Program-made: the position numbers and the translations under genes
Notes under the pieces: generated by a model
Database searches by the model: none
The model's input: only the letters and a program-made list of their open reading frames with translations
Told to the model about the DNA's origin: nothing
Part shown: positions 54,009-63,785 of the stretch, piece after piece
How the letters are laid out: each line of letters opens with the position of its first letter
Numbering within the stretch: the stretch's first letter is position 1
Assembly: GCF_003952465.1 (NCBI RefSeq)
Contig: NZ_CP034448.1
Span: forward strand, 5,557,001 to 5,621,000
Origin: Mesorhizobium sp. M1B.F.Ca.ET.045.04.1.1
Lineage (GTDB): Bacteria > Pseudomonadota > Alphaproteobacteria > Rhizobiales > Rhizobiaceae
Direction: 5' to 3'
DNA length: 64,000 bases

Positions 54009-55481
54009 TCACCAGCGAGGGTCGGGCACCGGTGGTCGCGTCGGGAGCAATGCGACGGGAAGAGCTATGGTCGCCACCAGATCGGGTTGCGGTGGCTTTT
54101 GGACCTTGAACCTCTGTTTGTCCGGCGGTTTACGCGCAGATCCGGAGCGCTCCGACATGCTTGCATGCGGACTTGCGCGGACAGGCGCTTTCGCCATGCG
54201 CTTCATGCCCACCGTGCGACGCCCGGCAGCAGCCTTGACGCTGCCAATTGCCTGCCGCGCTGCACTGAGGCTGCGAGCCAGGCCGATCGATCTTTCACGC
54301 TCCTGTTCCAACGCCGCGCTCAGCGCTGCCGCGGCCTCTCTTGAAGCGTCGCGTTCCTTGCGCACGCTGTCGAGATCACGCAAGGCGGCATCTGCCCGCT
54401 GGCGTTCCAACGCCAGCGCCTCGCCAGCTTGCCTCGATGCGGCCTCGGCCGCGTGCCGGTCCTTTACGGCGTTGGCCTGCCCGGTCGCTGCCTGAGCTGC
54501 GCCTATCTTCAGAGCGTCGACGGTCTGGCGGGACGCGGCGAGTTGTTGCTCGAGGAGCTCAACCCTGTGCCGCTCCCCATCAAGGGCTCGCTGAACAGCA
54601 GCCTCAGAGGCTTCCGTCGCGCGATGCGCGCTAAGCATGGCGGCCTTCTCGTTGTCCCAGACAATCGCCTTGGCCTTGAAGCCTTCGATAACGCGCCGCG
54701 CCGCCTGCAGATCGAGCGCCAGCGCTTTGGCTTTCTGCCGTTGCTTTTCCAGGTCTTGCGCTTGTTTGGCCGCCTTGTCGGCCACTGCATGTGCCTCGGC
54801 ACTTGCGTCGCGCGCGTTGCGCTGCATTACATCCAGCGCTTCTTGTGCTGCCGCCAATTCACGGCACGAGGCCTGCTCATGCTCGCCAGGCACCGTTCGC
54901 GCAGCTTCCTTGAGCGGCTCTGGTGTCTTGAGTGCCTCCGGCGTCTTGAGTGCGTGTGGCGTCGTGGGCGCCAGTTCCGCGGATTTGCGGGACTCGAGCC
55001 CGCCCGGTGGTGCCGTGACGGGTTCCTTCTCCAAGCCTGCAAGTGACGGGCTGCCGTTCGCCGCGGCAACCGCCGACGGTTCGGGCGGTGCCTGGTCGCC
55101 TGCCGATTCCACGGAATTTGTCGTTTCCATGGCTGGCTCAAGGATGCGCTGCACGGTCGTCTCCGGCCGTTCGGGCAGGCCACTCCTGGCTTGCAGGCGA
55201 TCGGTAATCAGCTTTGCCAACTCGTCCGTACGCAGGCCTGCGGCGCCAATGCTCCCGATATTTGGAAGATCAACTTTGCCGGTCGAGTCGATGCTGAAGT
55301 TTCGGTTGAGTTGCAGCCCTTCCAAAACGCCGCCGCGCAGCGCAGTCCAGTGCCAAACGTGCAGTTCGATATGATCTCCCGGGCTTAGTCTGTCCTCAAC
55401 CGACTGGCTCCTCGCCGGAAGTCCCAGCAGCAGCACGAGGCATAGCGAAATGAGGCATAGCGCGGGGCTGCTGCCGCGCAT
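54009..55481 (-). CDS. Polysaccharide-export (Wza/KpsD N-terminal) domain protein with long coiled coil
   Basis: 490 residues from ATG 55481 (in-frame ATG at 55568 possible). Signal MRGSSPALCLISLCLVLLLG. Residues about 30-105 look like the polysaccharide export N-terminal domain (LSPGDHIELHVWHW, FSIDSTGKVDLPNIGSIGAAGLRTDEL). After a proline-rich stretch, about 200 residues rich in Ala, Gln, Glu and Arg form a coiled coil with many heptad-like repeats. Ends in a basic tail. A periplasmic scaffold is plausible. No capsule genes are adjacent. Confidence 0.72.
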   Translation of the reverse strand: MRGSSPALCLISLCLVLLLGLPARSQSVEDRLSPGDHIELHVWHWTALRGGVLEGLQLNRNFSIDSTGKVDLPNIGSIGAAGLRTDELAKLITDRLQARSGLPERPETTVQRILEPAMETTNSVESAGDQAPPEPSAVAAANGSPSLAGLEKEPVTAPPGGLESRKSAELAPTTPHALKTPEALKTPEPLKEAARTVPGEHEQASCRELAAAQEALDVMQRNARDASAEAHAVADKAAKQAQDLEKQRQKAKALALDLQAARRVIEGFKAKAIVWDNEKAAMLSAHRATEASEAAVQRALDGERHRVELLEQQLAASRQTVDALKIGAAQAATGQANAVKDRHAAEAASRQAGEALALERQRADAALRDLDSVRKERDASREAAAALSAALEQERERSIGLARSLSAARQAIGSVKAAAGRRTVGMKRMAKAPVRASPHASMSERSGSARKPPDKQRFKVQKPPQPDLVATIALPVALLPTRPPVPDPRW

Positions 55482-55783
55482 TCCAGGAAGTAAACCCGAA
55501 ACCCGTCGTCGAACAAAGGTGCAGTCACTATGGAAGCATGCTGATTGGGTATCCTGCACATGGTTCATCTCTGAACCCCACCGGCTGTGCGACCCCTCAC
55601 CGCTGTTAGTTCTGCGTGAACCCATACTGCGCGGCTGGATGCCGCACCAAACAACCATGATAAAAAAGCACGCTCGGCAACGCCAAGCGCCGCAAAAGGC
55701 TTAGGGACCGTCTCCTTCTAACGTAGTAGTTATCGATCCGTCGTGGACGGCAATGGCATGTATTGAGTTCACCCACTCCCGCT
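55482..55783. other. Gap between export-domain gene and ABC exporter gene
   Basis: About 300 bp. Holds the possible 5' extension of the upstream gene (to 55568) and otherwise only short unsupported frames. No repeat or terminator was seen. Confidence 0.5.
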
Positions 55784-57874
55784 TCACGCTCTTCCGCCCC
55801 GCGTCCCGCTCCCCCACAGTGCCCGCCGGATCAGGCTGCGCTTGCGCCTGCGCGGCACAAGCTCGACGTCGCTGACCAGCTTCGCCCCGCCCTCGCGGCG
55901 CTCCAGCGTGATCTTGCGGCTGTGAAAAGCTTCGAGCTCTGCCCGGTGCGCCACGCTGATGATGGTGACCTTGGGCAGTTGGCGGATCACCGTCTGCATC
56001 ATCTTGTCCTGGCTCTTCTCGTCGAGGGCCGAGGTCGCTTCGTCGAGCACGACGATGTCCGGCTCATGCAGCAGGAGGCGCGCGAAGGCGAGGCGCTGCT
56101 TTTCGCCGCCGGAGAGCGTCTGGTCCCAGGGCGCGTCTTCCTCGAGCCTGTCCTTGAGATAGCCGAGCCCCACCTTGTCGAGGGCGGCGCTTATCTTCTT
56201 GACCGTCCACTTGTCGGCGGCGGCGGGGTAGGCGACCGCGCGGCGCAGCGTGCCGGTGGGGATGTAGGAACGTTGCGGCAGCATGAACAGCCGCCTGTCG
56301 GCGTGGAAATCGACGCTGCCGCCGCCCCACGGCCACAGGCCGGCGATGGCCCGCACCAGCGTCGACTTGCCGGTGCCGGATTCGCCGGCCACCAGCACCC
56401 GCTCGCCCGGCTCGATCTCGACCTCGGTCTCCTTGACCACGCCGGTGCCGTCGTTGAGCGTCACGGAGAGATCGTCGAGGGAGAGCATCGCGCCGTCTTC
56501 AGTCTTGCCGTGCCGGATGCGCCCGAAAGCCTCGCTGCGCTCGGCGCGCTCCAGCCCGTCGAGCGACATCATCAGCGAGGCAATGCGGCGGGCCGAGGCG
56601 TTCCAGTCGGCAAGGCGCGGATAATTGTCGACCAGCCAGCCGAACGCGCTCTGCACGATGGCGAAAGCCGAGGCCGCCTGCATCACCGCGCCAAGCGACA
56701 TCGAGCCTTCGAGGAATTTCGGCGCGCACAGCAGGATCGGCACGACCGGCGCGAACAGGCTCGACACCTGCGACACCAGCGCCGTGCGCATGTGCTGTCC
56801 GGTCAGCAGCGCCCATTGCCTCAGCACATGGCCGAAGGTGTTGTCGATGCCGCTGCGCTCCTCGTCCTCGCCGCCGAGCAGGGCGATGCTCTCGCCGTTT
56901 TCGCGCACCCGCGTCAGCACGTAGCGGAATTCAGCTTCCGTCTGGTTCTTCTGCTCGGAGAGCTGCACGAAATGGCGGCCGATGACCACCATCGAGGTCG
57001 AGGTGATGGCGGCATAGATCACCGCGGTGATGACGAGGAAGCCGGGGATGGTGATGCTCGCGCCGTCGAGCGGCAGGGTGAGCGCGCCGCCGATCGTCCA
57101 CAGCACCACGATGAAGGTCGAGGCCGCCAGGAACGCGTGGAGGACGCCGGAGATGAAATCGACGGGCGACTCGGTGGCGATGCGCAGATCCTCCGAGATG
57201 CGGGCCTCGGGGTTGGTGTGGTCGCCGGCAACGAGGTTCAGCTGATAGTAGCGGCCGCTGGCCAGCCAGCGCGCGATGACCGCGGTGCTCATCCAGGAGC
57301 GCCAGCGGCGCTGGATCGTCATGCGCAGGTAAACCTGCGCGACGACAAGGCTGATGCTGCCGGCCACCAGCGGCAGGAAGACGGCGCTGAGAGTATAGAC
57401 GGTGTGGACATCGCGCTGCTCGATGGCGTCGAAAAACGCGCGGTTCCAGACATTGATGCCATATTGGAAGCCGACATTGACGCAGATCAGCACCAACAGC
57501 CCGAACGTGAACGGCAAGGCGAGCTTGTCGCCGCGCCGGCCCCAGTAACCGCGCCCGCTGATCCAGAAACGCCGCAAAAGGTATTTCTTGCGCGCCTGCT
57601 CGGCCTCTTCAGGCGTCAGCTTCGGACCGGGTTCGACTGACTCCGGCGGCGGCGGGGCCGGTTCGCCGACGGCCTCGGGTGTGGGTTCGGCGGCCTTTTC
57701 TCCGGCGGATTTCTCTTCGCGTGACTTCTCTTCGTGTGATTTCTGGGGGCGCGGCTTCTCTTCTTCGCGCTTCTCGGAACGCGTTTTTTCCAGGCGCGGC
57801 TTCTTTTGGCGCGCCTTCGCGGCACCGTTTGGTTTGCCGCCGATCGGTTTCGGTTTGCGTTCAGCCTGAGACAT
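55784..57874 (-). CDS. ABC exporter of the ABCD/SbmA-BacA-type (fused permease-ATPase)
   Basis: 696 residues. N-terminal 90 residues are a highly charged cytoplasmic extension (many KKPRLEK, EEKPRPQK, EEKSREEK units), then a six-helix membrane domain with the ABC_membrane_2 traits (VWNRAFFDAIEQRD, RMTIQRRWRSWMS, NPEARISEDLRI). The ATPase follows: Walker A GESGTGKST, LSGGEKQRLAFARLLL, Walker B IVVLDEATSALDE. Homologues import or export peptides, cobalamin or lipids. Ends in a basic tail. Confidence 0.9.
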   Translation of the reverse strand: MSQAERKPKPIGGKPNGAAKARQKKPRLEKTRSEKREEEKPRPQKSHEEKSREEKSAGEKAAEPTPEAVGEPAPPPPESVEPGPKLTPEEAEQARKKYLLRRFWISGRGYWGRRGDKLALPFTFGLLVLICVNVGFQYGINVWNRAFFDAIEQRDVHTVYTLSAVFLPLVAGSISLVVAQVYLRMTIQRRWRSWMSTAVIARWLASGRYYQLNLVAGDHTNPEARISEDLRIATESPVDFISGVLHAFLAASTFIVVLWTIGGALTLPLDGASITIPGFLVITAVIYAAITSTSMVVIGRHFVQLSEQKNQTEAEFRYVLTRVRENGESIALLGGEDEERSGIDNTFGHVLRQWALLTGQHMRTALVSQVSSLFAPVVPILLCAPKFLEGSMSLGAVMQAASAFAIVQSAFGWLVDNYPRLADWNASARRIASLMMSLDGLERAERSEAFGRIRHGKTEDGAMLSLDDLSVTLNDGTGVVKETEVEIEPGERVLVAGESGTGKSTLVRAIAGLWPWGGGSVDFHADRRLFMLPQRSYIPTGTLRRAVAYPAAADKWTVKKISAALDKVGLGYLKDRLEEDAPWDQTLSGGEKQRLAFARLLLHEPDIVVLDEATSALDEKSQDKMMQTVIRQLPKVTIISVAHRAELEAFHSRKITLERREGGAKLVSDVELVPRRRKRSLIRRALWGSGTRGGRA

Positions 57875-58179
57875 CAGGCGGACAACGGCTTAAAAATCAG
57901 AAGGTTTCATGTCTATGCCTGCGACAGGGCAAAGGCATGGCGCGTGTTCGGGAGGGCAGTCGCATACGGCAGCGCCAGCCCCCCCTCCGTCTCGGCTTCG
58001 CCGAGCCACCTCTCCCCCACGTTTGTGGGGGGAGAGGAACCCAAGCTTTCCAAAGTTGCGGCCTTAGCGGTTGGCGTTTCCTCTCCCCCATGCATGCATG
58101 GGGGAGAGGTGGCTCGACGAAGTCGAGACGGAGTGGGGGAGCGCCCTATGCGATTTGGGCTTCTCCATCCGAACTCACG
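57875..58179. repeat. Gap with fourth repeat family, inverted
   Basis: 57978-58150 contains CCCCCCTCCGTCTCGGCTTC and GAGCCACCTCTCCCCCACG mirrored by GTGGCTCGACGAAGTCGAGA and CGGAGTGGGGGAGCGCC. The centre has CCCCCATGCATGCATGGGGG, a perfect palindrome at about 58086-58105. A fragment of the same type (GCGCTGCCCCCGCTCCGAGA) is near 53170. No gene. Confidence 0.65.
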
Positions 58180-58833
58180 TCATCCGCTGAAGCCCCGGCG
58201 CGCGGCGGCCATGCCTTCCCACATCAGCTTCAGGCCGAGCGCGCCGACGACGGCGCCGGCGGCGCGGTCGATCCAGTGCTTGGTGCTGAGATAGGCCGAG
58301 CGCGGGCGGCTGGCGGAAAAGGCGAAGGCGACGACGGCGTACCAGACGAATTCGTTCAGGAAGAGCAGCGGCGGCAGGACCAGCAGCATCCAGAGCGGCG
58401 GCGAGGCCGGCAGCATGGCCGCGAACATCGAGGCGTAGAAGATCGCCGTCTTCGGATTGGCGAGCTGCACCAGAAGCGCCCGGCGAAGCGCCCGCCAGAA
58501 CGAGCCGGCGCGCGCCGACGCATCGCCGGCGATCTCAATTGGCTCGTGGGCGCCGCGCCAGATCTTGATGCCGATCCACAACAGATAGGCGCCGCCGGCG
58601 ACGCGCAGGAAAATGTCGAGCCAGGCGACCTGGACGAGCAGCGCGGTCAGGCCGGCGACCGCGATGGTGGCGAAGATGAAGCCGCCTATGCCCATGCCGA
58701 TCGCCGCCGCCAGGCCGTCGGTGCGCTCGCCCGCGACCGCGATGCGCGAGACGACGACGAAGCTCGGCCCGGGGCTCATCGCGCCGAGCAGGAAAACGCC
58801 AAGGATGGACAGTATGGTTGCGAACTCGGTCAA
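58180..58833 (-). CDS. LysE family exporter
   Basis: 217 residues from TTG 58833, which follows GGAGGAAACC; the longer reading to 58944 lacks a ribosome site and hydrophobic character. ILGVFLLGAMSPGPSFVVVSRIAVAGE gives the family signature; about six membrane helices. Amino-acid or metabolite efflux. Unrelated in neighbours to the LysE gene at 7556. Confidence 0.87.
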   Translation of the reverse strand: MTEFATILSILGVFLLGAMSPGPSFVVVSRIAVAGERTDGLAAAIGMGIGGFIFATIAVAGLTALLVQVAWLDIFLRVAGGAYLLWIGIKIWRGAHEPIEIAGDASARAGSFWRALRRALLVQLANPKTAIFYASMFAAMLPASPPLWMLLVLPPLLFLNEFVWYAVVAFAFSASRPRSAYLSTKHWIDRAAGAVVGALGLKLMWEGMAAARRGFSG

Positions 58834-58971
58834 GGTTTCCTCCCGTCGGGCGCAAGGTCCAGCGCAACACAATGCACGCGCAAAGCCGCTTGTCACCACC
58901 CTGGCGGGCGATCCGTTGGGCCAGAAGAGCACTGTTCCTTCCAATTCCTGCCAGATACGGGTCCGCTGCCC

Positions 58972-59008
58972 CCAAAAACAAAAACAAGGCCCCGGCGCCG
59001 GGGCCTTG
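58972..59008 (-). terminator. Terminator of the sugar ABC operon
   Basis: CAAGGCCCCGG and CCGGGGCCTTG (58985-58995 and 58998-59008) form a perfect 11-bp stem. On the minus strand it is followed by TTTTTGTTTTTGG, 28 bp after the binding-protein stop. Confidence 0.92.
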
Positions 59009-59035
59009 TCGCAACATCTTCGATTGTGGCCCTGC

Positions 59036-60025
59036 CTACTTGCCGGCCAGCTGCTTGGCGTTTTCCGGCGTGATCGCGGTGGTGTCCACCGTCACCGTCG
59101 GCTCGACGGAAGTCGCGCAGTCGAGGAGGATCTTCTTCGACATCTCGATCGCTTCCTTGGCGCCGGTCGGATAGGTGAAGGTCGCAGCCCAATCGCCCTT
59201 GGCCACCGCCTCGATGCCGCCGGCCGGACCCGGCAGGCCGTCGGTGCCGATGATCTTGACGTCCTTGCCGGCGCCCTTGGCGGCCAGCAGCGCGCCCGCC
59301 GCCATCATGTCGTTCGAGGCATAGAGCACCTTGATGTCGGGATGCGCCTGCAGCATGGCGGAAAAGGCGGTCTGGGCTTTATCCGGAACCCAGTCGGCCG
59401 CCTGCTCGGCGACGATCTGGATCTTCGGGTTTCCCTTCACGCCCTCCTTGAAGCCGTTGAGGCGCTCCACCGCCGGCGTCGAGCTCGGCAGGCCTTCCAG
59501 CACCGCCGCCTCGCCGCCATCGGGCAGCAGCTTCGATGCCGTGTACTTGCCGGCTTCCTCGGCGATCTTGAAATTGTCGCCGCCGATGAAGGCCGAGTAG
59601 TCCTTGCCGGGATCGCCAACCGTCTTGCGGTCGAGCTCGATCACCGGAATGCCGGCGTCCATGGCGCGCTTCACGGCGGGCGTCAGCGGGGCCGCCTCGA
59701 AGGGCGAGATCAACAGGATATCGACCTTCTGGGTGATGAAGTTGTCGACCTGCGAGGTCTGCGTGTTGACGTTGCCGGCGCCGTCGGCGATCTGCAGGGT
59801 GAAGCCCGGCACTTCCTTGGCCGCCGCCGTCAGCTCGTCATTGACGTGCTGACGATAGGGCTCGGCGTTGTTGGCCTGCGAAAAACCGATGACGAACTGG
59901 CCGTCCTTGGCGCAGGCCTTCACCATCGGATCGGCGGCCTGGGCGGTCCCTGCGATGCACAGGCCGGCGCCTGCCAACAGCGCGGCCCGAAGCGCGCGGC
60001 TAAGTCCTCTCTCTGTCATTCTCAT
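59036..60025 (-). CDS. Sugar ABC transporter substrate-binding protein (ribose/RbsB-type)
   Basis: 329 residues with a Sec signal (RALRAALLAGAGLCIAGTAQA). Type I binding-protein fold: VIGFSQANNAEPYRQHVND, the sugar-contact region ISPFEAAPLTPAVKRAMDAGIPVIELDR and LYASNDMMAAGALLAAKG. Periplasmic receptor of the importer. Last gene of the operon. The exact sugar is not visible. Confidence 0.92.
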   Translation of the reverse strand: MRMTERGLSRALRAALLAGAGLCIAGTAQAADPMVKACAKDGQFVIGFSQANNAEPYRQHVNDELTAAAKEVPGFTLQIADGAGNVNTQTSQVDNFITQKVDILLISPFEAAPLTPAVKRAMDAGIPVIELDRKTVGDPGKDYSAFIGGDNFKIAEEAGKYTASKLLPDGGEAAVLEGLPSSTPAVERLNGFKEGVKGNPKIQIVAEQAADWVPDKAQTAFSAMLQAHPDIKVLYASNDMMAAGALLAAKGAGKDVKIIGTDGLPGPAGGIEAVAKGDWAATFTYPTGAKEAIEMSKKILLDCATSVEPTVTVDTTAITPENAKQLAGK

Positions 60026-60110
60026 ACTCAGTCTCCTCCTCGTCTGGCCGGTAGCCAGACCTTCGTTGCAGTTTCTTGGGTTGCTCTTTCAGAATGCTGC
60101 CGCCGGCCTC

Positions 60111-61178
60111 CTATCGTCCCAAACCCTCGCGGCGGCGAACGAGGGATTGAAGCACTGCCGCAAGCACGATGATCGCGGCGGTCGCGAGCAGCTGCATGGC
60201 GGGGGTGATGTTGTTGAGCTGAAGGATGTTGGCCAAAGCGCCGAGCATGATGGTGCCGGCCACGGTGCCGACCATCGAGCCCGCGCCGCCGAACAGGCTG
60301 GTGCCGCCGATGACGACGGCGGCGATCGCGGTGAGCTCATAGCCCATGCCGTCGTTGGCGCTGCCGAAATTGAACTGTCCGGCATGCACGATGCCGGCAA
60401 GCGCGGAAGCAAAGCCGGTGATGGCGTAGACCGATATCTTCACCATCGACACCGGCACGCCGGAGATGCGCGCGGCGCGCTCGTTGCCGCCGACGGCGTA
60501 GACGTAGCGGCCGAAACGCGTGGTGTTGAGCACCAGTGTGGCGATGGCCGCGAAGATGATGAAGACGATGGTCGCCACCGGCACGGTGTTGTCGAACAGG
60601 CGCTCGCCCAGCACCGCGAACACCGGCGGCGCCAGGCCCGGCCCGTCGCCATAGGAAATGTTGATGTACTGGTTGCCGGAGACCACGAGCGCGAGACCTC
60701 GCGCGGCCTGCAGTCCGGCGAGCGTGACGATGAAGGGCTCAAGCCGGAAGCGTGTGGAAATCGTGCCCTGGACGATACCGAAGACGGTACCCATGACGAG
60801 CACGGCCAGGATGGTGGCGATGAGGCCGAAGCCGCCGGAGATCATCATGGTGGCAGTCACCACGGCGGAGAGGCCCAGCACCGCGCCGACCGACAGATCG
60901 ATGCCGGCGGTGATGATGACGAAGGTCATGCCGATGGCGATAATGCCGGTCTCCGATACGGCGCGCACGATGTTGGCGATGTTGTCGGGGTTGAGGAACA
61001 GGATCTCGCCATGGCGCCGGGGCGAGAAGATGATGCCGCCGATCGCCACCAGCACCAGGCCGATCAGGCTCTGGAAGCGCACGATGATCGCCAGTGGGTC
61101 GACGCGGTGCTTGGGCGCCGCAGTTGGGGCCGCCGCAGGCGCCGGGCTCGCCGCCACCGAAATCTTCTGGTCCGACAT
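60111..61178 (-). CDS. Sugar ABC transporter permease (RbsC-type)
   Basis: 355 residues, about ten hydrophobic segments. TFVIITAGIDLSVGAVLGLSAVV and the coupling loop GGNERAARISGVPVSMVKISVY are BPD_transp_2 signatures; GGTSLFGGAGSMVGTVAGTIM follows. It overlaps the ATPase stop by 1 bp (TGATG). Confidence 0.93.
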   Translation of the reverse strand: MSDQKISVAASPAPAAAPTAAPKHRVDPLAIIVRFQSLIGLVLVAIGGIIFSPRRHGEILFLNPDNIANIVRAVSETGIIAIGMTFVIITAGIDLSVGAVLGLSAVVTATMMISGGFGLIATILAVLVMGTVFGIVQGTISTRFRLEPFIVTLAGLQAARGLALVVSGNQYINISYGDGPGLAPPVFAVLGERLFDNTVPVATIVFIIFAAIATLVLNTTRFGRYVYAVGGNERAARISGVPVSMVKISVYAITGFASALAGIVHAGQFNFGSANDGMGYELTAIAAVVIGGTSLFGGAGSMVGTVAGTIMLGALANILQLNNITPAMQLLATAAIIVLAAVLQSLVRRREGLGR

Positions 61179-62695
61179 CAGGCCTCCCTGCCGTTTGCCG
61201 CGGCAAGCACGGTGTGCTCGTCGACGCCGCCATTGAATTCCGCCACGTTGCGCCCCTGGCGCAGCACCACGATCCGGTCGCAGAGCCCGATCAGCTCCGG
61301 CATCTCGCTGGAAGCGACCAATATGCCCAGCCCTTGAGCAGCGAGCGCCCGCAGCCGCGCGTAGATCTCGCCCTTGGCGCCGACATCGACGCCGCGCGTC
61401 GGCTCGTCGAGCAGGAGAAGGCGCGGATTGCCGAGGATTTCCTTGGCCAGCACCACCTTCTGCTGGTTGCCGCCGGAAAGCGCGCCGACGGCGATGTCGG
61501 GGTTCTTCGGACGAATGTCGAACTGTCCGAAGGATTGCCGCACGGCTTCAGCCTGGCGGCGCGGCGACATCAGGCCTGCCGGCGAGATGCGGCGAATGAC
61601 CGACATCACCAGGTTGAGGCCGACCGCCATCCTCAGCATCAGGCCGCTGCCGCGCCGATCGTCGGTGACGAAGGCGATGCCCGCCTTGCGCGCCGCGTTG
61701 ATGGATTCGAGTTTTACCGGCCGGCCGTCGACCGCGACCTCGCCTTGCCAGCGGCCGGCAAGGCCGGTGCCGTAGAGCGCTGAAAGCAATTCGGTGCGCC
61801 CTGCCCCCATGATGCCGGCGAGGCCTACGATCTCGCCTTCCCTGACCTCGAGCGAAATGCCGCTCGGCGCCTGCCAGCCGGCGCTGTCCCGCGCGAGCCT
61901 GAAGCTGGCATCCTTGAGGCTGAGCAGTGTCTTGCCGGCGGTTTTCGCGCGCTCTGGATAGAGCTCGTCCAGCGGCCGCCCGACCAAGAGGCGCACCAGC
62001 TCGGCCTGCGGCGCGTGCGGCTCGGTGACACCGGCAACACGGCCGTCGCGCATCACCGTCACGCGGTCGGCGATATCGGGCACTTCTTCCAGCCGGTGCG
62101 AGATGTAGACGATGCCGACGCCGGTTGCGGCAAGCTTCCTCATGATGTCGAACAGGCGCTCGACCTCGCCGACGGTGAGTGCGGCCGTCGGCTCGTCCAT
62201 GATCAGCACGCGCGAGGCATAGGACAGCGCCTTGACGATCGCCACCACCTGGCGCTGGCCGATGGAGAGATCGGCGACAAGGCGCGCAGGGTCGATGGCG
62301 AGCTCGATCGCTTCGAGACGCTGCTTCGCCTCGCGGCGCATCGCCGGCACGTCGAGCATGCCGCCCGACCGCATCAGCTCGCGGCCGAGGAAGAGATTCG
62401 CCGCCACGTCGAGCGAAGGCACGAGGTCGAGTTCCTGGAAGATGGTGGCTATGCCGGCGGCTTGCGCCTCGCGCGGGTTGCTGAAGGCCACCTGCTTGCC
62501 ATCGATGCGGATGTCGCCCTCGTCCGGCGCGTAGACGCCGGACAAAAGGTTCATCAGCGTCGACTTGCCGGCGCCGTTCTCGCCGAGCAGCGCGTGGATC
62601 TCGCCGGCCTTCAAATCGAAGTCGACGCCGCGCAGCGCCTGCACGCCGCCGAAGCGTTTTACGGCGCCGGTGACGGAAAGCAGCGGCGCGCTCAT
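61178..62695 (-). CDS. Sugar ABC transporter ATP-binding protein (RbsA-type, two ATPase domains)
   Basis: 505 residues from ATG 62695. First domain: Walker A GENGAGKST, LSIGQRQVVAIVKAL, ILIMDEPTAALT-type Walker B. Second domain has a degenerate Walker A (GIMGAGRTEL) and a normal LSGGNQQKVVLAKEI with LLLLDEPTRGVDVGAK, the usual RbsA asymmetry. Its ATG overlaps the LacI stop (ATGA). Confidence 0.95.
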   Translation of the reverse strand: MSAPLLSVTGAVKRFGGVQALRGVDFDLKAGEIHALLGENGAGKSTLMNLLSGVYAPDEGDIRIDGKQVAFSNPREAQAAGIATIFQELDLVPSLDVAANLFLGRELMRSGGMLDVPAMRREAKQRLEAIELAIDPARLVADLSIGQRQVVAIVKALSYASRVLIMDEPTAALTVGEVERLFDIMRKLAATGVGIVYISHRLEEVPDIADRVTVMRDGRVAGVTEPHAPQAELVRLLVGRPLDELYPERAKTAGKTLLSLKDASFRLARDSAGWQAPSGISLEVREGEIVGLAGIMGAGRTELLSALYGTGLAGRWQGEVAVDGRPVKLESINAARKAGIAFVTDDRRGSGLMLRMAVGLNLVMSVIRRISPAGLMSPRRQAEAVRQSFGQFDIRPKNPDIAVGALSGGNQQKVVLAKEILGNPRLLLLDEPTRGVDVGAKGEIYARLRALAAQGLGILVASSEMPELIGLCDRIVVLRQGRNVAEFNGGVDEHTVLAAANGREA

Positions 62696-63705
62696 GCTGG
62701 CCTCGCGTGGGCCGGCCTCGCGCAGGATTGGCGCGCCTGCAGCGTTGCCTTGAGCCGCACGGCGCGCGGCGCCGCATCGCTCGATGCGATGCGCTCGCTG
62801 AGCAGCGCCGCCGCCTGCCTGCCGATCTCGGTGCAGGGCTGCTCGACCAGCGTCAGCCTGGGTTCGAAACAGTCGGCCCATTCGAAATCGTCGAAGCCGA
62901 CCAGCGAGAGGTCGCGCGGGATCGAAAGACCCTTCTCGCGGATGGCACGGACTGCCCCGATCGTCGTCATGTTGTTGCCGGTGACCAATGCGGTGGGCGG
63001 CGCGGGCAGCGACAGGATCGCATGCGTCGACGCCGTGGCGCTCGCCGTGTCGACATTCTCCGGCGAGACATAGTGCGGCAGGCATTCAAGTCCATTGGCC
63101 GCGAGCGAGGCGCGGAAGGCATCGACGCGCTCGCGCGTGGTGGTGAGCCCCGGCTGGCCGGCAATGTAGCCGATGCGCTTGTGGCCGAAGGAGGCGACGT
63201 GGTCGATCAGCGAGCGCATCGCCGTCTCGTTCTCGACGCCGATCTGATCGAAGCGGTCGTCGGCGAAACGATCGATCAGCACGCAAGGCAGCTTCTTTTC
63301 GGCGAGATAGGCGATCGCGCGTTCAGGCGAGCCGGACGGCGCCAGAATGACGCCGTCGACGCGGCGCTGGTGGAAGGCGCGCACCACAGACAACTCCCGG
63401 TCGGGGTCTTCCTGCGTGTCCGACAGAAACACCATCAGGCCGAGCCGCGCGCATTCGGCTTCGACCGCGCAGATGATATCGGTGAAATAAGGATTGGAGA
63501 TCGCCGAGATGGCGAGCCCGACGCTGTTGGTCGAGGCCACCTTGAGCGAGCGCGCCAACTCGTTGGGCTGGTAGCCCATGGCGGCGATGGCGTCGTTGAT
63601 GAGCTGCGCCTTCTCGGGCGAGACGAAGCGCGTGCGGTTGACGACATGCGAGACGGTCGAAACCGATACGCCGGCGCGGCGCGCGACCTCAGCCATTGTC
63701 GGCAT
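62692..63705 (-). CDS. LacI family transcriptional regulator
   Basis: 337 residues from MPTMAEVARRAGVSVSTVSHVVNRTRFVSPE, the canonical LacI HTH and hinge start; the in-frame extension to 63876 has no support. The PBP-like core follows (GLAISAISNPYFTDIICAVEAE, VILAPSG, VGFDDFEW). First gene of lacI-ATPase-permease-binding protein, linked to the ATPase gene by a 4-bp overlap, so regulator and transporter share one transcript. Likely senses the imported sugar. Confidence 0.92.
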   Translation of the reverse strand: MPTMAEVARRAGVSVSTVSHVVNRTRFVSPEKAQLINDAIAAMGYQPNELARSLKVASTNSVGLAISAISNPYFTDIICAVEAECARLGLMVFLSDTQEDPDRELSVVRAFHQRRVDGVILAPSGSPERAIAYLAEKKLPCVLIDRFADDRFDQIGVENETAMRSLIDHVASFGHKRIGYIAGQPGLTTTRERVDAFRASLAANGLECLPHYVSPENVDTASATASTHAILSLPAPPTALVTGNNMTTIGAVRAIREKGLSIPRDLSLVGFDDFEWADCFEPRLTLVEQPCTEIGRQAAALLSERIASSDAAPRAVRLKATLQARQSCARPAHARPA

Positions 63706-63785
63706 GCGAACAGAGTGCCCGCAAGCGCTCCTCCCCTGGATTGCGTTTCCCGTCCGCTCTTCGGCGGATCTCACGAAACCATAGA

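Noticed and set aside
55763..57640. 625-residue plus-strand frame opposite the ABC exporter
   Set aside because: Shadow of a complete ABC transporter gene.
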